Positions 29,935 through 42,904 of a stretch of 64,000 bases of DNA are shown one piece after another; the first letter of the stretch is position 1; each line of letters starts with the position of its first letter. A model generated the notes under the pieces. That model was not told where the DNA came from and made no database searches. It saw nothing but the letters and a program-made list of their open reading frames with translations. Origin of the DNA: Isoetes taiwanensis (lineage: Eukaryota; Streptophyta; Lycopodiopsida; Isoetales; Isoetaceae); contig JAJEKV010000020.1 in the NCBI GenBank assembly GCA_021234155.1, forward strand, positions 4,574,563 through 4,638,562. Reading direction: 5' to 3'. The position numbers and the translations under genes were made by a program.

Positions 29935-31013
29935 GAGACGAATAGCCAGAGGAAGTCCCTGGAGAAACCAGACGAGGATCTGACTTTGCGTGGGGTACTC
30001 TTGAAGTTTGCTGAGGAGGATGTGAAGACGATCCGCAAAATCCCGGGCTGATTCCGTGGGCTCTTGCTGAAGATCATCTTGAGAAGAAGTTGATCATCAT
30101 CTGTGGTCCCATAATGAGAAAGGAAAGCAGTCTTCATGTCAGTTCAGTTTTGTTTCCAATGGCTTTTGTTTGCCATGAGCCATTGATGAGGGGATCCACG
30201 CAGCGTGGTGGAAAAGATATGGAACTTCAGTTGAGGTTGACCGTGACCATTTAGGACAGCCAGAGCCTCAAATTCTTCCATGTGGGCTTGAGCACTTTGA
30301 TCCAATGGTTTGCCTTTAGTACTGCCAAAAGTAGGATAGGTCAGTTTGAGAGTCTGAAAAGAAGATTGTGATTGGCCTTGTGCATAGAGAGGTGGTGTAT
30401 AAGGAGGAACATAATGGGGCGGAACGTCCATGGATTCCGTATAGGGTGGCAAAGGAGCAGAAGGACCTTGAAGATGTGCAAAAGGAGGTTCCTGTGGTGG
30501 AGGACCGTGGGGTCCGTGGTCATGAGGTTTGAGATCCGTAAGAGTGTAAACTGGAAGTGTTTGTTGAAAAGAAGGGGATTGAGGATATGTCTGAACCTGG
30601 GGAGGGCCGAAAGAGACATGGGGATAACCCATTCCTCCAGGGGGAGATGATGGTTGTGAAGGCAGAGGAATATGGCCAGAGGAGATATAGGCACTTTCTG
30701 GAGTGTGGAAATAAGCTGGAGGGGGCTGAACAGGTGTATGATGGGGTGAGTGAGGTTGGGAACAATGTTTACACGCAGGAGGAGAGCCAGGACGAGAGTG
30801 AACACGAGGAATAGGTGGCGCCGATTGAGCTCGTGAGCGAATATGGCCGCCCTCAATATCATAAGCAGTGTCATACATATCGCGAGCAACTTCGCGACGT
30901 TGATGGCGCTCCAAACGAGACGCCGTCTGGCTAAGAAGCTCCTCTGGGGTGAAAATCGGGCAGACATGGTAAAAGAAAAAGGAAAAGAAAATCAGACCCA
31001 GCAGCGGCGACAA
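29931..31013 (-). pseudogene. Gypsy gag N-terminal part
   Basis: Starts MSPLLGLIFF (31013). A Pro/His-rich region (about residues 60-200) leads to gag core motifs (LTYPTFGSTKGKPLDQSAQA, LRGSPHQWLMANKSHW). An in-frame TGA at 30142-30144 and a frameshift near 30075 break it; the shifted frame reads QQEPTESARDFADRL and then WFLQGLPLAIRLMIEYL, joining the next ORF. Confidence 0.75.
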
Positions 31014-31049
31014 TGTTTGGGGTCTGGGTTCGGGAACTCCTGCACGACA

Positions 31050-31400
31050 GTCCTGCTATGAGGACCCGTGGATCAAACAGGAGAATCCGGTAGCTGTGTC
31101 ACGCGGGATTTGCAAAAGAAACAATAAGATCACAAAAGAGAACAAAATCTTTGATATCAAAGATGACACATGAGCTCTCGTAATCGAGAGGAAGCAGAAG
31201 TGAGATAAGACCAAAAACTCATCTAGCCCGTGAAGGCTAGCTCTACTCATATATATAGTACAATGGCCTCTGGCCCAATATAGACACTGTCAGATCTCGG
31301 TGCCGACTCCTGGAAGAAGGCCTGATTTGCAGGAATGCTGGCGGTGCCTCTTGAGGTGCCTGAAGTCACGCTGACGTTGACGCTGGCGGTGACGGCCCGT
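31050..31400 (-). mobile_element. Probable LTR portion of the minus-strand gypsy element
   Basis: The minus strand holds a TATA box (TACTATATATATGAG, about 31245-31260) about 240 bases upstream of the gag ATG, with a leader containing GCAGGAGTTCCCGAACCCAG. No TG/CA edges or second LTR copy could be matched. Confidence 0.35.
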
Positions 31401-32380
31401 CACTTGTCTGCTCTCGACCTCTTCGTGCCCGCGGCCTTCTGCGTGGTCTGCGGCTTGGTTGGCGGCTTGGGCTTCTGCGGGGCCTTTGACGACTGACCTA
31501 CACCTGATTGTGGATCCTTGGCCTTGACCTGGTCTGTCGTATGCATGAATAGTCCTGTACGTACAGGACTAACAAACATACCTAATACCGATAAGAAAAG
31601 AGAATACTTGCTTGAATCGAATGTCAAAATCTCAGGCCCAAACGCTGCTGCTGCGTGTATTTTTCTGGAATCAAAACATAGAGAAGCCTCTATCAAAGAG
31701 CTCGTGATGTACAGCTTCCTTGTAAGACATCCACCGCGTACATATGAAGTATGCCTGCATCTTCCAAATAAGAACTTACGTAGCTTGGAAAGAAGCCTCA
31801 GACCTCCACACCCCATTTATCTGCAGAAAATGGAATATTATCTGCCTAATGAGTTTTTACTTGTTTCGCTTGATGGATTTGCGTTGTGCCTAAAGGCATT
31901 CATCCAGTGCAAACCCTCTGTGATCCCTATGCCAAAGTTTATATCTATCTGCTTCAAAATTTCCTTCTTCCTTATATATCTATGCTGCCAAAGTTTATAT
32001 CTATCTGCTTAGAGAGGAAGCAGGGGAAGGGGAAGTGACAAACCTGCGAGATTCAGCTCTGGCGGCAGTGCGCGCAACCCTTTTGCAAGTTTTCTCCAAA
32101 ACTTAGAACATTTGGCAGCTCGAGGTTTGAGCAAGAAGGGTGAGCTTGGCTTGACTATGGCGGAGAAGTGCAATGGCAGAGAAAGAGAGGCGGCTCCTCT
32201 CCTCTAAGTAGAATCCGGCATAACAGGGGAATTCAGGCGTAGCCATAAATGCGTTTCTAGCCTTAGTCATCCATGTGTCACCGCTTTAGGAAGTCATCCA
32301 CGTGTCACCCCCAAATTATTTGCTGGGGAAAAAATATTACAAGCAAACAAAAATTGGGACTGCCTTATATATGTTGAGAA
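31400..32380. other. Unassigned region with a 22-bp perfect palindrome
   Basis: Minus ORF 31816-31400 (138 aa; basic Lys/Pro/Thr tail KAPQKPKPPTKPQTTQKAAG) and an overlapping plus ORF 31518-32012 are both open, and neither has a known domain. TAGTCCTGTACGTACAGGAC followed by TA (31550-31571) is a perfect palindrome. No gene is confirmed. Confidence 0.25.
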
Positions 32381-33037
32381 AAGATGTTTATAACATAATT
32401 ATAATCATAGAACACATGTAAAGGAGATATGTGTTTCACGTGCATTCAATAAAAGCTAAACACATCAAAAAATATGATGAACGTAAAAATATAATCACCA
32501 CTTACAAAATTGCATGAAGACATACCATCAACGAATAGAAAATACGGTGCTCATATGCTCTTCTTTGTCGTCATCATCTGTCTGCACTTCAAAAAGCATC
32601 CTCGAAGTACTTTCATGATCCACTATATATGTTCTACTTACAAATCTGGGTTTGCAAGCATCATTCCAAAGTTCGAACACCCTTTCATATGGAAAAACAT
32701 ATAGATCATAGTCGCATGCATACGATCATTCCAAAGTTCGAACACCCTTTCATAGTCACATACATACAATCTCAATGTAGCGCTTCCAGATTATCATCAA
32801 GCCTATTTCTAAGCTTGTTCTTCGCAAAACTCATCGTGGAAAAGCACCTCTCATCTTGGACACTTCCCAAAACCATGCAAAGATAAAGCTCTGCAAGTCA
32901 AAAGTACTCAGAGATTGCCATGCGTAATAAGCTATTAGATGCAAGCTTTTGCCATAGACGAGTCGCAGCTCCAAACTCTAATAGCTTCTCAAGTTGAGCA
33001 AATTGCTTGTACATTGTATCACCAAAAAGAGGTGCTT
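32381..33037 (-). mobile_element. hAT transposase C-terminal fragment, copy 1
   Basis: On the minus strand, ELYLCMVLGSVQDERCFSTM then SFAKNKLRNRLDDNLEALH ending at a stop (about 32890-32780) is the hAT C-terminal dimerisation motif. The downstream 3' region (32381-32770) includes a duplicated 40-bp unit (TCATTCCAAAGTTCGAACAC) at about 32660 and 32728. It is cut at 33037 by a LINE fragment. Confidence 0.75.
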
Positions 33038-33640
33038 GTGCTTTCGGTGCCCCATATTTCTTCCTTTACCTCTTATTCACATTTAAAAACTAGCCTAAAT
33101 TTTTTAAGTCTTTCAAGTACCAGGTGAAGTAGCTGAGTTGATGATATGAATACCTCCTGATTCTCAGCAAAGACTCGGGCATTCCTCCTTTTCCATATTG
33201 ACCAGATCGTCCAGGCCCTGGCTATGTGAAAAGAGATCTTCTTCTTGGGACACCATTCTGAAGGGAGAATTCCTAGCAGCAATTCTTTGGTTCCTAAGGG
33301 GTATTCGAACCTATCCAGACTCCAGGCCCATACTTCATGCAACATCCCACATTCCACCAGACAATGTTCTATGGATTCCTCTTCCTCTTCACACATAGGG
33401 CAAAGTGGGCTCACGTTATTGTCCCATTTGGAGACTAGATGATTGACCCTTGGGACCCTGTGGATCACTTGCCAAAGAAAGGCGTTGATTCGTGGAGGGA
33501 GGAATTTCAGCCAAGCGTTTCTCCAGATGTTTTTAAGGATGTCCTTCGTGATCACTAGCTCCCACTTGGGAGATACTGGAAGAAATCCCTTAGTCTTCAA
33601 ACTACTGTAGCATGACTTCACAAACTTGTTTGGCTGTATC
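33038..33640 (-). mobile_element. L1-type LINE 3' fragment (zf-RVT)
   Basis: The minus ORF 33621-33073 (182 aa) reads NIWRNAWLKFLPPRINAFLW, then CPMCEEEEESIEHCLVEC (C-x2-C ... H-x4-C), the plant LINE zf-RVT domain after RT, and ends FKCE. It is 5'-truncated, as usual for LINE insertions, and sits inside hAT copy 1. Confidence 0.8.
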
Positions 33641-34800
33641 GAATGCTGTATGAAGGTTCAATTTTTCACCATCTGCAATTTTGTGATGTCAAGACTAAAC
33701 ATACCAACCTAGAATTAATGCAAGTTCGTGCAAGATCCAGAGTTGTCACGAGGGTCAACTAGGCGAGCTCATCCTCTTTGCCATGAGGGTCAGGTCAACT
33801 TGGGAGTATGGTCACAGATTCTTCAAGATTCTTTTAAGGTTCCTCTGAATTCTTAAAATCCCTCTAGATGTTTTAGGATTCCACAAGAATCCCATGGATA
33901 GGATAGGTATATTCCATTAAACGAAATACAAGAATGTTGCATATATGTTTCCCAAATGATATTTGTATTTGCATTAGATTTTACGTGCATCTGTTAATTA
34001 TCATTTTGATGCAAAATGCATTTTCTTATCCAAAATGCATTCTTCATACTTACTACCAGTGTGCAACAAAGTCCTAGGATTGAATCAAACAATCCGGTTC
34101 AAATTAAAAATTTCCGGTCCATATGAAATATTGTAGGATATACGGCCGGTCCAAAAAATGGCGTATAAGGATTTGGGCCGGTTGAAGCTATAGGTCCTAG
34201 GATTTTTTTTTGTTATATTTTATACTAGTACTAGTAGGATTTTCTTACTAAGCTACTTTTATATAGGGAATGCAAATATTATATTTAAGATAAGCCTACA
34301 ATATTAAATGCTGTTAAACGACCACCTCTAAAACATTTTTTCATCATATAGTGCATGCATTATAGGTTTTGCAATGTATTACAACACTTGATGAGCTTGT
34401 AGAATGGTCTGAAATAGAAAACTTTTATTTTGTTTCCATTGTATGTGCTTGTAAAGAGAGTTCTCATTACATACAAGTCTACTACAGGATTCTTTGTAGA
34501 AAAGAAACTTCATGCTGACCCTTTTATAAATATTCGTTACAAGAAAGTTCCTAATGAACAAAAGGGCCAATCCGGTTCAAACTTATATAATCCTATTAAT
34601 TTTATAAACAAAAGGCTTTTTTCCTATTGGGAAAAAAAGGTTTGTTATACACTGCTTACTACAAATAACAGCTTAAAGCTAAAGGGAAAAACGATCAATC
34701 GGCTTCACAATTAAATAAATTTACGTGTGTTGATCGCATTTGATCAAAATAAACTTCAGATTTAAGGCTCCAATCGGGAAAAACTGGGCCAGAAGCATGC
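33641..34800. other. AT-rich intergenic stretch
   Basis: Only short ORFs are present (for example 34430-34714), without domains. Repeated CCGGTTCAAA/CCGGTCC motifs occur near 34090-34180. I see no gene. Confidence 0.4.
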
Positions 34801-36665
34801 GGTTGCTTGTGTTCTTCAAAAAATAAAAATTGCAGATTCATTGGCGGTACAGACAAGTTGCAGAGATGATGGAGAATGAGGTAAGCAGATTGCGACGGGA
34901 AAATCGTGGGTCTCTTGCTTCAAAACTGAAACAAGACAGATCAGATTTTGCAGAGCTCAATTCCGGCAATCTATGCCCTAGCCTTTTATAAGAATAGATA
35001 TTAGGGTTCTTGAGCTGTACTTCTGACCGATTGAAAAGCAAAAAAAATTTCGAAAACCAGAACCCATCAATCGTACTTCCCTGGCTTGCCTCAGCACTAT
35101 GCAAAAATCAGATTCGCTTTTTGCAAAAATCAGATTTTGGAGCGCAAATAATTTAGGGTTCTTGGGGAATTTTTAATTTCTTCATCGCCAGGGCCCAAGC
35201 AAATTAAATCGCGAATTAGATTTGTGCATTGGGAACAGAAAAGAATGTGGAGCAGAGCAGAGGACAGACACGTGAATCTAGAACAAAAAAAGCAAATTTT
35301 TGGGAAATTGATCCAACACAGTGCGCCCAACAGCGCATTTGTGTTGTAGATCCAGGTTTTAATCGTAAATCTCACTCTGTTTTTAGCAAATTATGTTTTC
35401 TGCTCTGTGTCAAATCAAAGGGCGGTTTTTAATGCTTCAAAATGCAGCCTAAACAGCACGAATCTGCGAAGAAACCCACCTACCAAGCTGGATCTAAGGA
35501 AAAACTGCGTAATTCTTGCCAATTCCTTACGTTATGAGCCGGATCTGGGCAAACGATTCGGACCCACATTTTAAATCACATCAGGCAGTCAAGATTGGAC
35601 CGGGAAACGATTAATCTAAACAAAAAAAACAGGGCATTTGCGAAATTCAAGCAGAAGTAACTTTTGCAAGAAAGAACGGAGAAAAGGGCACCGGAGCTAT
35701 GGCGACGGAGCCAAAATCCAGATCTACAGTTACAAAAAAAGCCCAGAATAATGAAATCAAAGTAGTTGAATAATCCAAGCTCGGGGTGCCTTTTTGGAGC
35801 AGATCCGGCAGGGAATGGGAGAGTACCGGATAACCTAACCCATTTCTGTGCCAGAAATCTGCCGCTGCAGCACGCACCTTCCCACAAAAACCTGCACTCA
35901 CGCAGCATTTATTTTGCACTTATAAGTCAGAGTTTAGGAGCACAGAACAAAGTGCGCCCTCCATATCCATACCCATCCAAGCAATTTTTTTTTTTTTTTT
36001 CTCCCTGCCGCTGTTGCACGCTTTTTTCCCCTTGCCAGAGTCTAAAAAGACGGGCTCCATCAATCCCCGACCCGCCATAGCCAGATCCGGTGCTTAAACC
36101 CCTGTACTTAATCTTTTTCTGCAATGGGTCTCATCAAATCTGCGTAATCATGCCCATTCTAGTGCGTTTCTGGGCTTGAATAGGTGCATTTGGCCCATTT
36201 TTTAACTCAGAACTAAATTCTGATTTGAAAGGTGTTTTGGGTTAGATTTGGAGGGTCTATTCTGTCGTTTCTGGCACGAATAGGTGGAACTAATTTGGAA
36301 TTGAATGAGAAAATCCGGTGGTAGACTAGCGGGATCACAGAATCCATTCTCGGATTGAGACCCGATTCTTTTCTTTAAGAAGACGAGAAGAAAAAAGAGG
36401 CAGAAGAAGACGAAGAATCTGTGTCCGCACAGATAAAATGCTCTGTTTTATTCTATCCAATTAGCCAATTGGCCATCGTTTTTCCATCCTCCGACCGCTT
36501 TATTCATCCAAAAGCTTAGCTTTTGGCCTTACAACTTCTGCATTTTCTGTACCACCCACAAAAAAAAATCCTCTGTTTCTTTGTTTACCGAGTCAATTAT
36601 TCAAGATTTTACATCCAAAATCGCATTTTCAGCCCTCGAAATCCTGCATTTTTTCCTTCTCCACA
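34801..36665. other. Upstream region of the carboxypeptidase gene
   Basis: A short direct repeat (GCAAAAATCAGATT at about 35101 and 35123) and a T-tract (35985-36001) are present. The ORFs are short and unconvincing. The promoter must lie in the last few hundred bases; no clear TATA box was picked. Confidence 0.3.
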
Positions 36666-39600
36666 ATGCCGGAATTGGCCCTCGTTCTGCTGCTCATTTT
36701 CTGCTCCATATTCTCAATTTTGGCTGCAGATTCATCCCATTTGGTCAAAAACCTTCCCGGCCAGCCCATTGTCGGATTTAAACAGTATGCAGGGCAGATA
36801 ACCATTGATTCGGATCGGGATCGAGCTCTTTTTTACTGGTTCTACGAAGCAGATCATTCCAATCCTTCATCTCTTCCTCTCGCTGTCTGGTTTAATGGAG
36901 GTATTCTTCCTTCCGATCTCTTTTTCTTTTGTTTTTCGTTTTCTTCTGCTGGGTTTTTTGGGTGCATTGCATTGCAAAATTTCTGCGCTGCAGCGGCGAA
37001 TTTAAATAAATTGCTAGCTTGGTCAGATCGAATGTGGCGCAGGCATTTTTTTAAATTTCTTTTTGGCAACCCAGCTCTATCTGCTGATCTGTATTGGGCT
37101 TTAAAAAATTATCCCCGACCCAAATTTGGTGCTGCTCGTAATTCCGGCAGACAGGCATTTATGAGCGGCGGATTAAAAAAATCAGACGGAATTACTGATT
37201 TAGAAATGCACGAAGAACTAAGAATGCCGTCCATTCCAATCTGTCAGAGCTTCTAGCCATGGAATATAATCTATAAATCTGGGGCAAATATATCGTTTTC
37301 CCTGTCGATTTTTGGCCGCATCGAAGATTCGTGTGGCTCCGACACCTGATTTGAAAAATGAAAACTGTTAGCAGCTGTTTGATGCTGATTGAATGGAATT
37401 GTTTTAAAAATTTACAGGGCCGGGATGTTCTTCTGTGGGAAATGGAGCTCTCGCCGAATTGGGCCCTTTTTCTACCAACGATGCCGGAACTGGGCTTGTG
37501 ATTAACAAGTACTCCTGGACCAAAGGCAATCTAAGAATCAATTCTGGCATTTTTTCTGCTAAATTTGCTGTCAATTTTGAATTCTAGGGAAGAACCCACA
37601 TTAAGAAACAGCGCAGTTTCCTTTCTACAGTAATTTTTTGCTCCAAAATCACAATTTCTAACTCCAGAAATTTGAATTCTTGGGATTTTGAATTAAGTGC
37701 CCACATCCATGAATCATGTGTTTTGAATCTGCAACTCCCAAAAAAAATGATTTTTTCGTCGTTTCCTGTGCCTAATTTTGCATTCTACTGTAGAAATTTG
37801 AAAACTTCATTAGCAGCAAGGATTTAAATACTTCGTTTTGTTGTACAGCGGCAAATATTGTGTTCTTGGAGTCCCCAATTGGGGTCGGATTTTCTTATTC
37901 CGGCACAGCGACAGATTATGACCACTTCCGCGATGATGAAATCGGTAAACTGCACATTTTTTCTAATCCGTTAAAGCTTCAATTCAGCATTTAATCTGTG
38001 ATATTTTGCAGCCAACGACGCGCTGAAATTTTTGATTCTTTGGTTTGAGAAGTTCCCCGAATACAGGCAAAATGATTTCTACCTGATTGGGGAGAGCTAT
38101 GCTGGTAAATTTTACAAAAAAAAAAAAGTTCTAAATTTTCCAAGAATCAGTTCCAAATTCTCGAGTTCTTATTCCTGATGATTATTTTATTTTGTAACAG
38201 GGCATTATGTTCCAACATTGGCAAGGCAAATTCTTCTGTATAACAGCAAGCATAAAGATTTTTTCCCTTTTAACAGAAAGCACAAACACAAACATCACAA
38301 GATCAAGCTCAAAGGAATTGGAGTAAGCACTCTATTTCTCGTTTTTTTCATTTTTTTTATTGGATCAATGAGTTTTCGCATTCATTCTTCTTCTGAAATA
38401 TTCAGCTTGCAATCTCATTTTTCGCGAGTTTGCATGAATTTGCACTAGTAATCTTTCCTTGTGCATAGATTGATCTTATTATGTTCTACTTCACCATGTT
38501 TTAGTTTGAACCCCTACTTTAGTTATTCTTTTTTAACTGATCATTTGCTTTTGCTTTTGCAAACATCTGAATTGCTCTTTAAGTTTTGTATTCCTGAATT
38601 CTATTTAGCCTTATTACATGAGTTCTTACTAAATGAATTGAATGAGTTCTTACTTTGAATTTAATTTTACTACAGTTCCTTCCAAATTAATAAATTGCCC
38701 TAAGCATTTTTGCTTGATTTTTCAGCTAGGAAATCCTTGGACTGATGCATACTATGACAACCTTGGCACCACCCACTTCTACCATTCGCATTCCCTCATC
38801 TCCGACGAAACATACGAAGGCCTTCTCAAAAACTGCAATTTTGCTAATGATCTTCCCATAGATGCCAGTGACAATGACAATAAGTGCAAACACGCACTCA
38901 ACCAAGCAGATATAGACATGGAGAAGATCAACATGTATGATATTTATATTCAATCCTGTAATTCAGCCTCCAATTCGACGCTGCGCACCAGGGTAGGCAT
39001 TTCATCATATTCATTTCCTTGTTGCTTTTGCTGGGATTATTAAATCAATGATGTAATTCGTTGTGATTTCGCAGAAAGCATTCAATTTGGTAGCAGCTTA
39101 TAACCCCTGTATAGATTCTGTTGATCCTTATTTGAATGACCTTACTGTTCAAGCTGCATTGAACATTAAGAAACCTATGAATTGGTCTTCATGCAAGTAA
39201 GATGAATGGTCTTGAACTAAATTTCTCACTTCTGTTTTCCTTTATTGTATTGTTGTCAGCTTGACATGGTGGTTTCTTTTATTTATTCAGTGATATAGTG
39301 TACCAGAATTACCGCAGATCCGACATTGTGGCCTCAATGCTACCAATATACAAATTGCTCATAAAGAGCAAGTTGAGGATATGGATTTACAGGTATGTGC
39401 AACCTTTGCATATGTGGAAGTTGTTTGTTAACATTTGTTTATTACAATCTTGAGGATAATTCTGCAGCGGAGACGTTGATGGAGTTGTAGCAACGCCAGC
39501 GACTCGCTCTTGGATAAAGCAATTAAATCTCACAATTGAGCAACCATGGTATGCATGGAGCTACAAAGATCAGGTATTCAGCTGAACAACTCAGTTTATC

Positions 39601-39839
39601 TTTGAGGCAAAAACGAAAAGAAGAGGATATAAAAAACTTAAGCTCGGGCTCGAGTATTCGGCGCTTAATTGCTGGCACATGTTTAACAGGTTGGAGGGTG
39701 GACTCAGGTCTACAAAGGATTAACATTTGCATCTGTTAGGGGAGCTGGCCACATGGTGCCTTCTACCAAACCTGGACAGGCCCTCAAGCTTTTCAAAACT
39801 TTTCTTGCAGGCCACCCACTTGATGGCTTCTCTTCATAA
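36666..39839 (+). CDS. Serine carboxypeptidase-like protein (peptidase S10), 10 exons, intact
   Basis: Exons: 36666-36900, 37418-37525, 37849-37944, 38012-38104, 38201-38322, 38726-38993, 39075-39195, 39291-39392, 39468-39573, 39690-39839. They total 1401 nt and 466 residues, with no stop or frameshift. Introns are GT-AG except intron 2, which starts GCAATC (GC-AG). The protein has an N-terminal signal peptide (about residues 1-21), so it is probably secreted or vacuolar. The substrate-binding motif NGGPGCSS spans exons 1-2. The catalytic Ser is in GESYAG (exons 4-5), the Asp in SGDVDGVV (exon 9) and the His in GAGHMVP (exon 10). Family knowledge: these enzymes remove C-terminal residues, and some plant members are acyltransferases. 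VGFSYS and the overall layout fit carboxypeptidase II-type members. It is the only complete conserved gene in the window. Confidence 0.95.
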
Positions 39840-40434
39840 CCTATTAATATGTAAAGTCTCCATTCTTTATTCTTTTGTTTTAAACCTTATCCCTTTTTTA
39901 TGTATTGACTGGCAACAAAAGAGGCTCTATAGTGGCCCATCAATGGCCATACTTTTAAAGAATTCTTTGACCACAAAAAATTCTTTGTCAACCATTTACC
40001 AAAAAATATCAAAAAGCTGGCTGTTCTTCATTGATTGTATAGCTATGAACATGACATCTCATTTGTTTTTCCAAATTGCATATATATTATTTCAGATGGT
40101 GAGGACCTTGTGTTCATTCAACCACCTTTTTGTATTTTTGAAGGACATGTGTCATTATTTGATTTTGATTGTCTAAATGCATGGCTGTTTCTTAGTCAAC
40201 CACATTCACCTACCAAAATTGTCAAATCAGATCTTATTTCTAGGTACATTTGCTGGTGCCATTTCATTAATTAAAAACTTAGAGGAAAGCTAAAGAGGGA
40301 AATGCATGCAGACAAATACCTTCGTGTTTTAAGCTTAGTTTTCTCATGAGCAAATTTTAATGTTCTATAAGTTCATGAAAAGTTAGAAACAACACTCTTG
40401 TGGCATAGGTGCAAGGCTCACTTCCACTGAAATG
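39840..40434. other. 3' flank of the carboxypeptidase gene
   Basis: AT-rich 3' UTR and intergenic sequence. Short ORFs (39727-40176, 40035-40274) overlap the last exon or flank and have no domain. Confidence 0.4.
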
Positions 40435-41047
40435 TTTCTTTTTATTTGGCTTTTTGTAATCTTCTTAGCGAACATGCTTTAAAATTCTACCTACCATGGA
40501 CTCAAGATATATAGTACTTTTTTTAAGTTATACCACATGGCAACATCCCATAAGGGGATATGACATCGCCGAAATGTCTAAAGAGACAAAGGGAACTTGT
40601 TTTGGCACAAATTGTAGGTTATCTACTTCACTTATTGGCAATATTGTAGGCTTATAACATGATTTAGGGCAACAACACTAGCAAACAATGTTGGCCTAAC
40701 CAGTCACATATTGATGACATTCTGGAGGTGGAAACAGGGCGACACGCGTCAGCGCGGAGCCCTGTTGACATCTCCAGAATATTACCTAAAGTGACATTAC
40801 CTTTACGTGGACGACACTTACGTGTCATCCTGCGTGGCAAACCAAAGAAGAACTCAGTTCTTCCTAATTTTTCCTTACCTCTGTTTTGGCCGCGAAGACG
40901 AACCCCTGCTGCAATGTTTCGTGTTGTTTTTTATTTGGCTTTTTGTAATCTTTTTATCCTTGCTCTTTCTAACATGCTTTAAGATTCTACCTACCATGGA
41001 CTCAAAGATAGATATATAGTACTTTTTAAGTTATACCACATGGCAGC
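40435..41047. repeat. Direct repeat pair flanking 370 bp, left of the foldback
   Basis: The segment at 40443-40556 (TTTGGCTTTTTGTAATCTT ... ATACCACATGGCAACAT) recurs at 40932-41047. A sub-segment at 40573-40713 (TGTCTAAAGAGACAAAGGGA ...) also recurs in the foldback centre at about 43352-43500. Confidence 0.7.
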
Positions 41048-41462
41048 ATATGTAGCATAATAACAGGGGGTTTTCTTTGTGTTTTTGTATGCTTTTCACT
41101 AAGGTTTTCGTGATGTATTCAAATGGATGTACTAATGCGTACATCTAGAGTGCACCATTTCTGAGCCATTGATTTTAGCCTTTTTTTTTTCCAATGGTTC
41201 ACAACAAAAACCCTTTTTTTTTTGTGCGTGTGGTGCATAATGGTCAACAACCAATGGCTCACAACAAAAGCCCTCTTTTTGTGTGTGTGGTGCATAATGG
41301 GCACATGAAGGGCTTGAAGGGCGCATGTAGTGCAGTTTCCCCGCCGGCAACACATTTCTTATCATAGCTTTTGATCCAAAGCTCTGTTTGAGATGACTTT
41401 TATTGCGTTGGAAAGCTCTCTCCGAGATCTTTTTGATAGTGTATGATATGGATATGTTTGAT

Positions 41463-42437
41463 TCTAGAATGGGACTCGCAAGAAACCAACAAACCGGCTA
41501 GCTAGGCTTCTCATTCATCTCAGCAGATTTTCTACAATGGTGGACAGTGGGTAGCCGCACACATGCGAACTACCCACGAAAAATAAAGGGAAAATCCAAT
41601 TATATCATTTGGACCCCAAAACAAATACAATGCTAATAGATGAGCAAATGATGTACCCTGCCGAAGCTTATCAACGGATTAAAAACCCAGCCCTTTTTCG
41701 GTTTTCGAGGAAAAACCCTAGTGATAAGCTGCCTCGGCAAGGGGCTTAGACAAACGTAAGGCATAGAATTGTTCCCAAAACCCCCGTATGGAGAAGTCAA
41801 AAACGGATGCCGCCGCCAACCCTGCACTGCACATCACCAACACAACAAACGAGAAACATACCAGAGAATAGCATCACCCAGCGGGTGGAACAAAAAGCAT
41901 CACCCAGCGGGTGGAAAAACATGATAAACAGAAGTACAAAATATAATAAACAAAGAAGGGGGGGAGGGTGGGTTCAAAGAGAATAAGGTACTGCTGAGAG
42001 GGCATGCGCCGCCCGCATGCATGCATGACATGCATGCTCGTCCCATTCTAGAATGGCGATCCGATGTCTCGGATCGATGCGATTCTAGAATGGGACTCGC
42101 AAGAAACCAACAAACCGCCCGACTACTAGAGAACTTCCTTACAAACTAGGATCGAGGACGAAGGTCACAGGACGAGGCCAAAGGCCGGTAAAGGATAGCA
42201 AGAAAGATACGCCAAATTGGCTAAACTAGGCAGGAAGAAGCCCCTCCCCTGCCTGGAAACAATTCAAAGAGAATAAGGTACTGCTGAGAGAAGAGGAAGC
42301 TCGATGAGACGGGATGCGTAAACGCGCTCCAAATAGCGAACTCCCAACCAAAAACGGGCATGCGCCGCCCGCATGCATGCATGACATGCATGCTCGTCCC
42401 ATTCTAGAATGGCGATCCGATGTCTCGGATCGATGCG
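41463..42437. mobile_element. Nested insertion with internal tandem duplication in the foldback's left arm
   Basis: The right arm is uninterrupted at the matching site (GGATATGTTTGGTTAAGTT, reverse strand), so this is an insertion. Both parts start ATTCTAGAATGGGACTCGCA (41463 and about 42083) and end with CCGATGTCTCGGATCGATGC. An 85-bp block (from GGGCATGCGCCGCCCGCATG) is repeated at about 41999-42083 and 42356-42440. A possible 4-bp GATT duplication flanks it. Confidence 0.65.
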
Positions 42438-42904
42438 ATTAAGTTATCTATGCTAAAACAGCAATTTTTCGGCTGGGTTTGGTAGGCTTTCACATCCTAC
42501 CAGCTGATTAATACATGATTGCGCTATTGGATATTGTTTTATGGCTCATTCCGAATGAAGCTTGCAAAAAATTACCATGCATTTTTAGATTTTGAGGCAG
42601 TTATTAAGCAAATTCCAAGGCTTCTAGATCCTTGTGCTAACAACCAGAAAAGTTTCCCACTTTGGTTTCTCACCACAAGAATCCATGGAGGCCAAAGGTC
42701 ACGTTAAATTCAGCTTGAAAAATGTTTGTGTATGGGTGTTGCAAACTTTATGACTTTCGTAATAATGGGATCAATCTGCTTTTCTTTATGGTAACTTTTA
42801 CTTATGTTCTATTTGTTTTATTGTGATGAAATTCAAAAGCTACTGTGTGATGAAAGCCTCAAATGAATTCTAGTTTTTTCTCGGTTTGAATTCTAAAATT
42901 TTTG

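Noticed and set aside
30372-31061. Plus-strand ORFs opposite gypsy gag
   Set aside because: They are antisense of the Pro/His-rich gag region and have no homology signal.
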